Shown here one piece after another: positions 10,572 to 20,303 of a DNA stretch of 64,000 nt. The notes below the pieces were generated by a model. That model made no database searches, was not told the origin of the DNA, and worked only from the letters and a program-made list of their open reading frames with translations. The DNA is from Ascarosepion bandense (lineage: Eukaryota; Mollusca; Cephalopoda; Sepiida; Sepiidae). The position numbers were made by a program, and so were the translations under genes. Every line of letters begins with the position of its first letter. The stretch's first letter is position 1. The DNA lies in NCBI GenBank assembly GCA_037127315.1, contig JBBBDQ010000228.1:248501-312500 (forward strand). Reading direction: 5' to 3'.

Positions 10572-11340
10572 CGGATACAGACTTAGTATGCAAAAATATA
10601 TTTGACTAACAAAAATATTTCCAATATAATTATGCATCTAAACATAAAGAGGGCTTATCAGGTGAAATGTTATAAAAACAACAAAGATTAGGATATTAGA
10701 TTAAATAGTGATTTTCAATGTGAGCTATTTTTTAAATGGATTGGAGTTGAGGAGAATTGAACAGAAAGGTTTGATTCGCTGGCTGAAGGAAAATCCTCTC
10801 AGCCCTTGCTCGTTGAAAAGATTCTTCTATTTTTACTTGGTTTATTTCAAATCTGATTGGTCGAGGTGGGGTCTCCTCCCGCAGCAAATTCACAAAGAAA
10901 CGTAATTTATTTCAGATTGAAAAGAGAGGAGACTTACGCCTGAAGCTGAATCAAGTCTTGGAAGTTCAATTTGGCAAGCTGAGAGATAACAACCAGAAGA
11001 AGTGTAGTCATTGGTAGAGATTTGTATTTTTTACTACATTTTGCTTTAGTAAATAAAATGTATTTCTTGTTACATGGAATTTATATTTGTGCTTCAAAGA
11101 AAAAAACATCAGTCTCAGTTGAGAACAGATCATCAACGACCCTACGCCATCGTACACACTTGTTGGCTGGTTTGTTGTCGACGATGTCTCTGCAACATGT
11201 CTTTTTGCAGAGAGCTGTGTTAACCCTACGCCGCAAGTCCCTTTATCACCCGGGCAAGGTACTCCAACTCCAGGCTGGTTTTGAATTCAGAGCTTTTCCT
11301 TCCCCTAGACCGGTTGCCACCTATTCCTATAGGACACAGT
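10572..11340. other. No gene recognised
   Basis: The first 12 bases are the right target-site duplication of the preceding SINE. The remainder contains two short forward frames (10708-10905 and 11022-11369) without recognisable domains. The part near 11270-11330 is a decayed SINE-like body (TTTTGAATTCAGAGC...CCGGTTGCCACC). Confidence 0.45.
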
Positions 11341-11614
11341 TAGGCGATCATGTCTCGAAGGAAACATGACTGACTGGGCAAAAGATTATCCCTCAGTAGG
11401 CTTCCGTTACTCTCTGCGGTAGACTGTTTGACAGCCAAGGCTATAGAACCCAGTCTGTCTTGTTATGTAACCCATAACTGAAGGGAAAACACGGATTAAT
11501 ACCTTTCTTAAGTATATTTGCACGTAAGTGAATGCAACGAATCCAACTGGAATTCGAACTCTGTTCCCCGATCTCTCGTTCCGAGCCGATATCCATTGCA
11601 CCACAACGCACTTC
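11341..11614 (-). repeat. SINE-A copy
   Basis: Nearly complete: hairpin at about 11349-11368, body TTATGTAACCCATAACTG, reverse-complement B box GGAATTCGAACTC, and head ending CCACAACGCACTTCC. The terminal ACTGACTG arm is lost at the 3' end. Confidence 0.8.
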
Positions 11615-11645
11615 CTGGAACAGTCAGTCTTATTTACATATATTT

Positions 11646-11790
11646 GGGGGTGAAAAGAATATATGAATTAATACCTTCCTCAATGGTAATAACACGTAAG
11701 TGAATTTAATATACCTGACTAAAATTCAAAATCGACTCTCTGATTTCTCAATCGAAGCCACTATCCATTACTCTACTGTGCCTCTGATTT
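11646..11790 (-). repeat. SINE-A-like relic
   Basis: A degraded head and body (GAATTAATACCTTCC, ACACGTAAGTGAAT, AAAATTCAAAATCG, CTATCCATTACTCTACTG) directly follows another copy in the same orientation. Confidence 0.5.
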
Positions 11791-12123
11791 GTGCTTATGT
11801 CAGCTAGATATTTTTTGACAATAAAAATGGGTGACAAGGAAGTAAACGTTGAAAGACATTTGTCTCAATAACTTAGAGCTTAATTTTGCTATTTCATCTC
11901 ATAATATCCCACAATGAGTAGAATATTACGTGAGACAAACTTCTAAATTCATAATGTTGATGTGTTTTCATTATTACATTTATCAGATTATTGTGTTTTA
12001 TTTTGCTTGCCGTTTCCTTCCGTTTTCTTATATGGTTTGAAATTTTAAAAGAAATATCTTTTTATAAGTTAAGAAAACGAGTGTAACTGCCGCTCATAAA
12101 ATAATTTTAATTAATATATTATG

Positions 12124-12320
12124 GAGGCACGGTGAAAATAATGGATTGCTGCTCGGATTGAGTTTGAATTTCAGTAGATTTAATTACATTTACTTACTTG
12201 CAATTACCTTTAGGAAGTGTCTGAATTAATTCCTTCTTTTCGATCCCACCGCCTTTGCTCGCCACTGGTTAAATAGCAAGACAAGCGGGGTTCTATAGAC
12301 TTGGATGGTAACTCCTCTAG
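12124..12320 (+). repeat. SINE-A-like relic
   Basis: A diverged copy: GAGTTTGAATTTCAG, ATTTACTTACTTGCAA, then GGTTAAATAGCAAGACA and TTCTATAGACTTGG. The 3' hairpin domain is missing. Confidence 0.5.
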
Positions 12321-12730
12321 GAGATAATAAAAAACTCTGAATTGAAGAACTGTAACTAAACAGAAAAGCCCAGAAGCCATGGTTAATAACCAGGCAGTAG
12401 AAGGACAACTTTATTCAAAATCGGAGTCATGGTCCCTAAGACCGTCTGATGTCATGTTTAATTTTGTCCTGGCGATGACAAAGCCAGGGTCAAACTGTTT
12501 TTGCTTCTAAATTTCTCTTGAACAACATAGGCGTCGGGGAGCGGGTGAAGTGTGGCATGGACAACTACCGATCTCTGATGAAACTGTCCTAGGTTTTTGC
12601 CATGATTAGGGCATAACACTTCAGGGGTAAATGTATAGTCTCTCGAGACCGACGTATGCCAGTTAATATATTGATTTTTTCAGCTGTTGAACGTATTCTC
12701 TAATCAGCTGTGATTATATTTAAATATATT
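12321..12730. other. No gene recognised
   Basis: Unassigned sequence. No frame with a recognisable domain, and no clear repeat signature. Confidence 0.45.
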
Positions 12731-13036
12731 TGCGTTGTGGTACAGTGGATATCGGCTCGGAACGAGAAACCCGGGAGCCGAGTTCGAATTCCAGTTGAAT
12801 CCATTGTATTCACTTACGCGCAAATACCCTTGGGAAAGGTATTAATCCGTCTCTTCCTTCCAGTTATGGGTTAAATAACGGGACAGATTGGGTTCTATAG
12901 CCTTGGTCGGCAACCAGTCTACTGCAGAAAGCAATGGCAAGCTACTGCGGGATAATCGTCTGCCCAGTCAGTCATGTCTCTTTCGAGAAATGATCGCCCA
13001 AGCGTGTATCACGTATGGCACTTAACTGACTGACTG
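12731..13036 (+). repeat. SINE-A copy (full length)
   Basis: A close match to the family: head GCGTTGTGGTACAGTGGATA, B box, body with TTATGGGTTAAATAACGGG, and 3' domain ending ACTGACTGACTG. The hairpin has one mismatch (CATGTCTC...GAGAAATG). Confidence 0.85.
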
Positions 13037-13297
13037 TTGGAATACAAATGTTGATTATCTCCCTCTGGTTGAAATGAAACCACGTAGGTTCCATGACAGC
13101 CGAGAAGTGATGTCGCTTCATATATAGACAAAAGTGACAAGTCCGTTAGTCAGCTTCCAGGAGTCAAATCGTACGGTTGACTTTTGTTTCATCACGAGTG
13201 AGGCTAAACTAAAGCTAAATCTACCTGTCAAAGTGTTAGCTCAAGTGCATAGTGCCACAATTCTTCGTCGTCACCAGATATAGAATCTCCAAGTGCA

Positions 13298-13430
13298 CCA
13301 AGACATGGTACATTGGTTAGCAAGCTTGTCTCGCTAGAACCTATTACAACTGAGTAGTGAGTTCAATCCTCACTGGGTACCCCATATTTTCGGCCTTGTG
13401 CCACATCTAAACGGCGCCTAGAAAATCACC
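13298..13430 (+). repeat. tRNA-derived SINE, family B
   Basis: The tRNA-like head has TGGTTAGCAAGCTTG (A-box region) and GAGTTCAATCCTC (B box). It is followed by ATTTTCGGCCTTGTGCCACA. The inverted arm carries the same element minus its first part. Confidence 0.65.
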
Positions 13431-13635
13431 TATCATCGATTTGTAGTTCTAATGCTGAGAATAAATAAATAAATAAATAAAAATAGTTTGCTGTTTCCGG
13501 TTTGCGTAATATATACTCGTAGATAAATTCACCCCGCTCAAGTTTATATAGAATTTCTCCAGAAATACAAAAGAATTTCAACGACACCTCAAATTCTAGT
13601 TGATGATTATTACAAGTAAGATGATCTTTTCGTTA

Positions 13636-13711
13636 CCCAGTCAGTCATGTCTCTTTCGAGGCATGATCGCCCAAAGAGTGTATTACGTATGACACTAAAC
13701 TAACTGAATGA
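13636..13711 (+). repeat. Solo SINE-A 3' domain
   Basis: Only the last ~75 bp of SINE-A is present: CAGTCAGT, hairpin CATGTCTC...GAGGCATG, a CACT...ACTGAATG end. The head and body are absent. Confidence 0.7.
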
Positions 13712-13935
13712 GTTTCCTGTTCCTTATGAAGTCCTCTTAGTCTCTTTTAGTCTCAATCAAGTCAGATAATGATGCCCTTTAGGCGCAAGCAGCTTGCGTC
13801 TTATTGTAATTATTCCTTACTTTTTTTGTGAATCGATTAAAAAAATACTGCTACCTTGTTCTATTCTGCCTTTTTCTCACTGTATTACTGTCTGTCAGCT
13901 TTGTTTTGTTTATATTCGAAGTGCTAATCTTCTAT

Positions 13936-14010
13936 CCAGTCAGTCATGTCTCTTTCGAGACATGATCGCCTAATCGTGTATCGTGTATGGCACTTAACTG
14001 GCTGACTGAC
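13936..14010 (+). repeat. Solo SINE-A 3' domain
   Basis: A second isolated 3' domain, with a perfect CATGTCTC/GAGACATG hairpin and a terminal GGCTGACTGAC. It is preceded by TAATCTTCT, as in full-length SINE-A copies, so it is probably a 5'-truncated insertion. Confidence 0.7.
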
Positions 14011-14038
14011 TTATCAAATAGCGTCATGGTTCTCTTAT

Positions 14039-14218
14039 TTGTAGTTCTAATGCTGAGAATAAATAAATAAATAAATAAAAATAGTTTGCTGTTTCCGGTT
14101 TGCGTAATATATACTTGTAGATAAATTCACCCCGCTCAAGTTTATATAGAATTTCTCCAGAAATACAAAAGAATTGCTAGTTGACAATTATTACGAGTAA
14201 AATGATCTTTTCGTTACG
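14039..14218 (+). repeat. Direct duplication of 13441-13636
   Basis: Repeats the stretch from TTTGTAGTTCTAATGCTGAG through the AAAT run to GATCTTTTCGTTAC, with about 20 bp missing. The join to the left arm lies at a shared TTTGTAGTT, which looks like a microhomology junction. Confidence 0.8.
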
Positions 14219-14789
14219 TATTCATACTAATTGTTGTTGCATATATATTATAATTTCTACGCGTGCCGTAAATACAAATATGTGTATATAATTTAGTGTA
14301 TAACTTAGTACTATCAAAAACACTCTGTCAATCATTTTCTTTCAGCTATTCCGTTCCATCCATGTGTTATGATTTATTATATCATGGATATAATAAAACC
14401 TGTAATAGGGGGAAACAGAATCAAGAGAATATTCCTTTCTTTAGTATGACACCCAATATCCGGTGTACCCGGTTCGATGTAATGTTATCATCCCCTGTTC
14501 ACGACGTGATATTATTAACGCTCATTACTAACTAGAGGAAAAGAAGCGGATTTTTTCTTGGTAATGCCCCTTATCTTTCTTAACAATGATAATCTAGATA
14601 CGGACCTAATAAAAACATAACTTAAGAAAGCATTCCACGTTGGGTTATACAAAAAAGACATTGCTATCGCAGCAGTTTTACGGTATCAACCTGTTTCTAA
14701 AAATACCTACCTCATGAATATATATATAGTTGTTCTCTGGAGAAAAGTTTCTTGATCATCGTTACTCCAGTCTAACCTGATGACCGTTT

Positions 14790-15284
14790 TTACATTTTTG
14801 CCTACGTTTTTTCCTAATTATAAGTAATGACCTTCCCAATACCGTCAAATCTCAACTCAATATCTATGTTGATGACAAAGCCATTTATATTTGTTTTAAT
14901 GGTAAGTCTGGTAATGGTAGGTTTGATAAAAGGTGGCTAATTTGGAAAATAATTGCCCCCCCCCCAATCTGTTAACTTGACCAAAAAATATTTTGTTATT
15001 TTTAACAACAGTAACAATTACAGAGGTTTCGAAGCAACAAACAATGTCAATACTCATCTACTAACAACTTGACTCTAACCCTTCCCCCATCCCGTATACC
15101 CTTCCCTTTCTCTCCCCCCTTGGAACTGTCATCACACCTGCATTTTCATCTTTCTATTGCTTCTTTCTAATTGGTTTGTAAACCTCTTCACCCTACTCTA
15201 ATTAATTTTCTTTCAGTTATGTAGGCCCCCCGCACATCAGTGACATTTACGCCTTGAAATGATTAAAAAAAAAAAGAAAAAAAA
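14790..15284 (+). pseudogene. CR1-like LINE relic with reverse transcriptase YVDD motif
   Basis: Translation near 14815-14935 gives SNDLPNTVKSQLNIYVDDKA, then IYICFNGKSGN and FDKRWLIWKII. The 'INDLP...L.IYADD' pattern is reverse transcriptase palm motif C of CR1/Jockey LINEs, with YVDD as the catalytic core. A large internal deletion joins this to the family's 3' UTR and tail (GCACATCAGTGACATTTACG...TGAAATGATT-poly(A), about 15225-15284). It is inactive and lies in the spacer of the inverted duplication. Confidence 0.65.
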
Positions 15285-15480
15285 GGATAAACAAACAAAC
15301 AAAAAACAAACAAACAAACAAAAAACAAACAAACAAACAAACAAAAACAAACAAACAAACAAACAAACAAAAACAAGCAAAAAACAAACAAACAAACAAA
15401 CGAACAAACAAAAACAAACAAACAAAAAACAAATAAAAAAACAAACAAAAACAAACAAACAAACAAACAAACAAAAAACA
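15265..15480. repeat. (CAAA)n tract grown from a LINE poly(A)
   Basis: About 215 bp of AAAC/AAAAAC repeats begin inside the poly(A) tail of the CR1-like relic. The four long open frames across it (both strands, low-complexity F/V/C/L or K/T/N/Q) are artefacts of the repeat. Confidence 0.9.
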
Positions 15481-15679
15481 CGACTTTTGCCTTCCATCTA
15501 CATGGATGATGATAGGTGACGGACAGTTGCTTACCATAACATTTGCGTCCCTCGATAACTGCGTACATCTGTTAAGTTTTTGATGATTTATTTTGTTAAA
15601 CCTTGCTAATTGCAAACCAATTTTTGATTAATTTAAAAAAATTAAAAGACAGTTAACATAACTCTGTTATCAGAAATAA

Positions 15680-16448
15680 AACTACAAATAAGAGAACCAT
15701 GACGCTATTTGATAAGTCAGTCAGCCAGTTAAGTGCCATACACGATACACGATTAGGCGATCATGTCTCGAAAGAGACATGACTGACTGGGTAGAAGATT
15801 AGCACTTCGAATATAAACAAAACAAGGCTGACAGACAGTAATACAGTGAGAAAAAGGCAGAATAGAACAAGGTAGCAGTATTTTTTTAATCGATTCACAA
15901 AAAAAGTAAGGAATAATTACAATAAGACGCAAGCTGCTTGCGCCTAAAGGGCATCATTATCTGACTTGATTGAGACTAAAAGAGACTAAGAGGACTTCAT
16001 AAGGAACAGGAAACTCATTCAGTCAGTTTAGTGTCATACGTAATACACTCTTTGGGCGATCATGCCTCGAAAGAGACATGACTGACTGGGTAACGAAAAG
16101 ATCATCTTACTTGTAATAATCATCAACTAGAATTTGAGGTGTCGTTGAAATTCTTTTGTATTTCTGGAGAAATTCTATATAAACTTGAGCGGGGTGAATT
16201 TATCTACGAGTATATATTACGCAAACCGGAAACAGCGAACTATGTTTATTTATTTATTTATTTATTTATTCTCAGCATTAGAACTACAAATCGATGATAG
16301 GTGATTTTCGTTTAGATGTGGCACAAGGCCGAAAATATGGGGTACCCAGTGAGGATTGAACTCACTACTCAGTTGTAATAGGTTCTAGCGAGAGAAGCTT
16401 GCTTTAGTTTAGCCTCACTCGTGATAAAAAAAAATTCAACCGCACGAT
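15680..16448 (-). repeat. Right arm of a large inverted duplication
   Basis: The inverted copy of 13168-14046. Relative to the left arm it lacks about 110 bp at the family B head (join at a shared AGC) and about 8 bp near 16307. It keeps both solo SINE-A 3' domains (15716-15791 and 16015-16090) and the family B remainder (16316-16412). Identity between the arms is high. Confidence 0.85.
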
Positions 16449-16656
16449 TATCCCGCAGTAGGTTGACATTACTTTCTGCGGTAGACTGTTTACCAGTCAA
16501 GGCTATAGAACCCATTCTGTCCTGTTACTTAACCCATAACTGGAGGGAAGAAACGGATTAATACATTTCCCAAGAATATTTTCACGTAAGTGAATGCAAG
16601 GAACTCAACTGGAATTCGAACTAGGCTTTCTTGCTACGAGCCGATATTCACATTAG
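16447..16656 (-). repeat. SINE-A copy lacking its 3' domain
   Basis: The head and body are intact up to GATAATCG (reading sense). The element then runs directly into the outer end of the right arm of the inverted duplication. The 3' hairpin domain is missing, which suggests the rearrangement cut through this SINE. Confidence 0.75.
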
Positions 16657-16678
16657 ATAAGTATACTGCTGAAAACAA

Positions 16679-16980
16679 TTTCTTCTTCTTCTATGTGCCT
16701 TGTCCCCTCAGGACGTAGGCGACCATGGCCCTCCACTTTTTCCTATCCCTGGTGACTCTGAGTACGCCTTCTCCTGTTACACCATGCAATTCTCGTTCCG
16801 TCATCAACCTCCTGATTAGGTCCTTCAAATATGTTATCCGCTGCTTTCCCCTGTCTCTTTTTCCCTCTGTCTGGCCTGTTAGTATCAGATTCTCCAAGCC
16901 CTCCTTCTTCATTGTGCGTTTCAGGAACTTCAGCTGTCTCTTTCTGAGGCTCAGTATTAATTTTCTTTAAATTTCTTAAA
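16679..16980 (-). pseudogene. RTE-type LINE 3' fragment
   Basis: The minus-strand frame 16691-16912 encodes KKEGLENLILTGQTEGKRDR, then ITYLKDLIRRLMTERELHGV and LRVTRDRKKWRAMVAYVLRG. This is the last part of the RTE protein, followed by the (GAA)n 3' terminus at about 16680. It is 5'-truncated at about 16980. Confidence 0.8.
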
Positions 16981-17624
16981 AGGGATAACTCACAGCATTC
17001 ATAACTTTTGATTAATTTCTGAAACTACAATACTTTTTAATCTTAATCTGACATAGCATTTATAACAAAAATAAACTTGTAATTTATTTATTTATTTTAT
17101 TTTTTTTAAAAATTGCAATTACTACCGATGCTTTTTTAAAATTCATGGTAAATGCCATAAGTTATATTTAGGTTAAAAAAATTATCTGAGTTACGCAATT
17201 ATCCGGAGACGCAAATATCCGGAGACGCAATTATCCGGAGACGCAAATATCCTGGTACGTAACTGTCTTAGTACTGTTGATTATAACCAAAAGAGAAATT
17301 TATTGCGACATTTTAGTCTAATGTTTCCTACTGATATGCACTGGAATGATTAGAACGAGTCGATTGCAAAGTCTGCCGACATAATGTGTCTTGAAAAGTA
17401 ATTCTACTTACCGAATCTGTTTCACCTCTTTATAAATTTACTAGTTGTCAGTTTAGTGAAAATTGTTGACATATCTGGTCTGGCGCTTTCAATTTTTATC
17501 TCTTAATTCTTGACAAAATTCAAGGATTCTGCAATGTTATCGCTCTGGAATTGGCGTCTCGCTTTCAGTTGCTTTTGCTTTACCGTAAAGTAGCTTTCAT
17601 CTGCAATTTCTATTAAAAAAATCT
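16981..17624. other. No gene; 18-bp minisatellite
   Basis: Contains a short tandem of ATCCGGAGACGCAA units (three to four copies) at about 17200-17255. Otherwise A+T-rich and unassigned. Confidence 0.6.
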
Positions 17625-17960
17625 CATGGTAATTGTTCTGTCGAGCTCACCTCTTTGGTACCTTCGTGAGTTTAAGCGTGATACTAATTTGGGAGCTAGG
17701 TGTCATCATATTACAGTTGAAATTACTAAGTGTACGCGTAAATTATATTCTAACAATTTAATCCCTCGTACTTTACGCCTGTGAAACTTTTTCAGAATCT
17801 TGCTTTCCTGTCGACTACGATCTTCAAAAATTTAAACCCAACGCCAAACGTTTTCTACTGTCTCCTTGAACCCTGCTCTTTTTATATTTTTCTTTCACTT
17901 CAGTAACTTTTTCTCAGTAAATCTTTGCGTCTTAGTGGTTTCATCCCATTGCTTTGCGTA
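17625..17960 (+). pseudogene. CR1-like LINE C-terminal relic
   Basis: The frames give HHITVEITKCTRKLYSNN, then IPRTLRL (the 'SRTSRLWNSLP' site) and a CFP..YDLQKFK-like end near 17810-17840. Several frameshifts and stops are present. This is an old copy of the family seen at 5469 and 58688. Confidence 0.55.
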
Positions 17961-18165
17961 AAAGGATTAAAAGTAAGTTCACTGGCAACGCAAATAAGTT
18001 TGTTCAAATATTCGCGGTGTCTTGGCTTCACGAAAATATCTTCAAGTACAGTGACTTAAAATCAATTAGTCTTTCAATTTTCTAGATAAAAGTTATTCAT
18101 TTATTAATTCTCCTCAAATAATTAACTACTTGCTCTGGTATGATGTGAAATTACAGATACGGAAT

Positions 18166-18306
18166 AATAGAATAATATTAATAATATTAATAATAATAGA
18201 ATAATATTAATAGAATAAAAGAATATTCATAATCGAATAATAATAATAATAATAATAGAAAATAGAATAGAAATAATAGAATAAAAGAATAAAAATAATA
18301 GAATAA

Positions 18307-18355
<49 letters not shown>
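18166..18355. repeat. (TAA)n-rich tract
   Basis: Imperfect TAA repeats with interspersed TAGAA. Antisense frames rich in I, Y or L across 18187-18831 are artefacts of this repeat. Confidence 0.9.
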
Positions 18356-18356
<1 letters not shown>

Positions 18357-18678
18357 TTGAAATAGGAAAAATGTGGAAATTGAAAACAAGAGTTGTGCCA
18401 GTGATAGTAGGTGCACTTGGAATGATAAAAAATGGAACAAAACAACACATTGAAAGAATCCCTGGAAACCCCAGCTTAAGAGATATACAAAAAATTGTCT
18501 TATTAAGTACAGCCCACACACTAAGGAAAACTTTATCTATGTAATGCTGGAGATGATAGGGAAGATAGAAAAACATGAAATGGAGCCATAACAACACGCC
18601 ACTACCTGCCTTAGGTCTCCCCGCAGACTTGGTTGGTAGTGAGACCAAAGCAGAAATCGAAATATGATGAAAAATGAC
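18356..18678 (+). pseudogene. R4/Dong-like (RLE-type) LINE 3' end, copy 1
   Basis: Forward frames encode MWKLKTRVVPVIVGALGMIK, then KNGTKQHIERIPGNPSLRDI and VLLSTAHTLRKTL. This C-terminal block lies beyond the restriction-like endonuclease in R2/R4-type non-LTR retrotransposons. A short 3' UTR (GCCTTAGGTCTCCCCGCAGA) ends at a (TAA)n tract. The element is flanked on both sides by TAA repeats. Dong-group elements are known to insert in TAA repeats, which supports this placement. Inactive and heavily 5'-truncated. Confidence 0.65.
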
Positions 18679-18714
18679 ATAATAATAATAATAACAATAG
18701 AGTATTAATAATAC

Positions 18715-18751
<37 letters not shown>
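18679..18751. repeat. (TAA)n tract
   Basis: A TAA run of about 70 bp between the two R4/Dong-like copies. Confidence 0.9.
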
Positions 18752-18753
<2 letters not shown>

Positions 18754-19398
18754 TTTCAGGTAAATATTAGACATAATAATGTGGCTCCAAAATGCAGGTT
18801 CTGTGATAAATACTAAGAAACAATAGACCATCTAATCTCAGGATGTTCTGTACTTGCCCTAAATGAATATAAAAATCGTCACGATACAGTGGGGCAATAT
18901 TTACATTGGACAATGTGCAAACACTATGGAAAATATAAAAATTGAAGCAAACAGACCGAACATTATTGTTAAAAACCAGAAATAAAAAACTTGCCTAATA
19001 ATTGATATGGCTTGTCTAGTGGATTGTAACATAGCAACCAAGGAATTTGAAAAACTGTCAAAATATAAAGACCTGGAAATTGAAATAGAAAAAAATGTGG
19101 AAATTGAAAACAAGAATCGTGCCAGTGATAGTAGGTGCACTTGGAATGATAAAAAATGGAAAAAACAGCACATTGAAAGAATCCTTGGAAACCCCAGCTT
19201 AAGAGATATACAAAAATTGTCTTGTTAAGTACAGTTCACACACTAAGAAGAACTTTGTCTATATAACACTAGGGATGTTCGGAGATATAGAAAAAACATG
19301 AAATAGAGCCATAACAACACACCACGACCTGTCTTAGGTCTTTCCGCAGACTTGGTTTGTAGTGGTGCAGAAATCAAAATCTGATGAAGAATGACAAC
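18752..19398 (+). pseudogene. R4/Dong-like (RLE-type) LINE 3' end, copy 2
   Basis: A longer copy of the same family. It begins with KCRFCDKY, then ETIDHLISGCSVLALNEYKN: a C-x2-C...H-x4-C zinc knuckle typical of the C-terminal part of R2/R4-type proteins. GQYLHWTMCKHYGK follows, then a decayed endonuclease region (IIDMACLVDCNIATKEFEKL, KYKDLEIEIE). The shared C-terminal block ends near 19255. Frameshifts are present. It again ends in TAA-type repeats (19399-19515). Confidence 0.7.
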
Positions 19399-19515
19399 AT
19401 AATAATAGAATAATAGAATAAGAATAATAGAATGAAAATAATAACAATAGCATGATAGAATAAGAATAATAGAATACTAATAATGGAATAACAGAATAAT
19501 AAAATAATAGAAATT
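19399..19515. repeat. (TAA)/(TAGAA)n tract
   Basis: Imperfect repeats of AATAATAGAAT form the 3' flank of R4/Dong-like copy 2. Confidence 0.85.
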
Positions 19516-20004
19516 TCTTAATGTGAAAGGACCCCAAATAAGTTGTTACTTTGAGCGAGTACGCATCTTTGTCAGATCACGTGAACCGGCGCAACAGAAT
19601 CACAAGTAAAGAACTTAAATAACAGAAAGCACATCACTTTCATAAAAAGTAGCAACTATAATCGATATCACCTGTAACTCGAAGAGAGAATAACGACATT
19701 ATTAATACACTGATGTCCCACTCTACTTCCCACAAAAGGTTAGGAAGGAAACCCTAATCAATACGGGAAAGAGCTATAACCGTTACTGAAGTTGTGAAAC
19801 CAATTTCCAATAAAAAATGTTGTAGTAGAAAGTCGTTGCGCATCTCAACCTACTGTATCAGCGAGTGCTTGATCAATGAACGCCGAATGTTTTCTTATAA
19901 GGAAATGGCTATTACGCCGAATATGACGTTACCAAAATTGATTTTATTACTAAGTGAAATACTACACACAATGAAAACAATGTTGCTGATATCATTAGGA
20001 ACTC
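19516..20004. other. No gene recognised
   Basis: Unassigned sequence with no domain-bearing frame. Confidence 0.45.
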
Positions 20005-20303
20005 ATGCGTCGTGGTGCAGTGGATACCGGCTCGGAACGAGAAATCGTGAAGCCGAGTTCGAATTCCTTGCATTCACTTACGCGCAAATACCCTTGGGAA
20101 AGGTATTAATCCGTCTCTTCCCTCCAGTTATGGGTTAAATAGCAGGACAGATTGGGTTCTGTAGCCTTGGTCGGCAACCAGTCTACCGCAGAAAGCTAAT
20201 GGCAACCTACTGCGGGATAATCTTCTGCCCAGTCAGTCATGTCTCTTTCGAGGCATGATCGCTCAAGCGTGTATCACGTGTGGCACTTAACTGACTGACT
20301 GAC
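20005..20303 (+). repeat. SINE-A copy (full length)
   Basis: Head GCGTCGTGGTGCAGTGGATA, B box followed directly by CTTGCATTCACTTACGCGC (a 13-bp body deletion), then a standard body and 3' domain ending CTGACTGACTGAC. Confidence 0.85.

Larger units (their letters stand above)
13168..14046 (+). repeat. Left arm of a large inverted duplication
   Basis: This arm of about 880 bp reappears in inverted orientation at 15680-16448. It contains a family B SINE (13298-13430), an (AAAT)n run at about 13460-13482, two solo SINE-A 3' domains, and otherwise unique DNA. The duplication copies unique sequence together with all inserted repeats, so it is a structural rearrangement and not a transposon's terminal repeat. 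Confidence 0.85.

Noticed and set aside
15237..15615. Several long open frames of F/V/C/L or K/T/N/Q-rich protein on both strands
   Set aside because: They follow directly from the (CAAA)n tract and have no complexity or start context.
13168..16448. A DNA transposon with very long terminal inverted repeats
   Set aside because: The arms contain other SINEs and unique DNA, the ends lack target duplications, and a partial direct copy is present.
18187..18831. A 214-codon minus-strand frame with long I, Y and L runs
   Set aside because: It is antisense to R4/Dong-like LINE relics and reads through TAA repeats.
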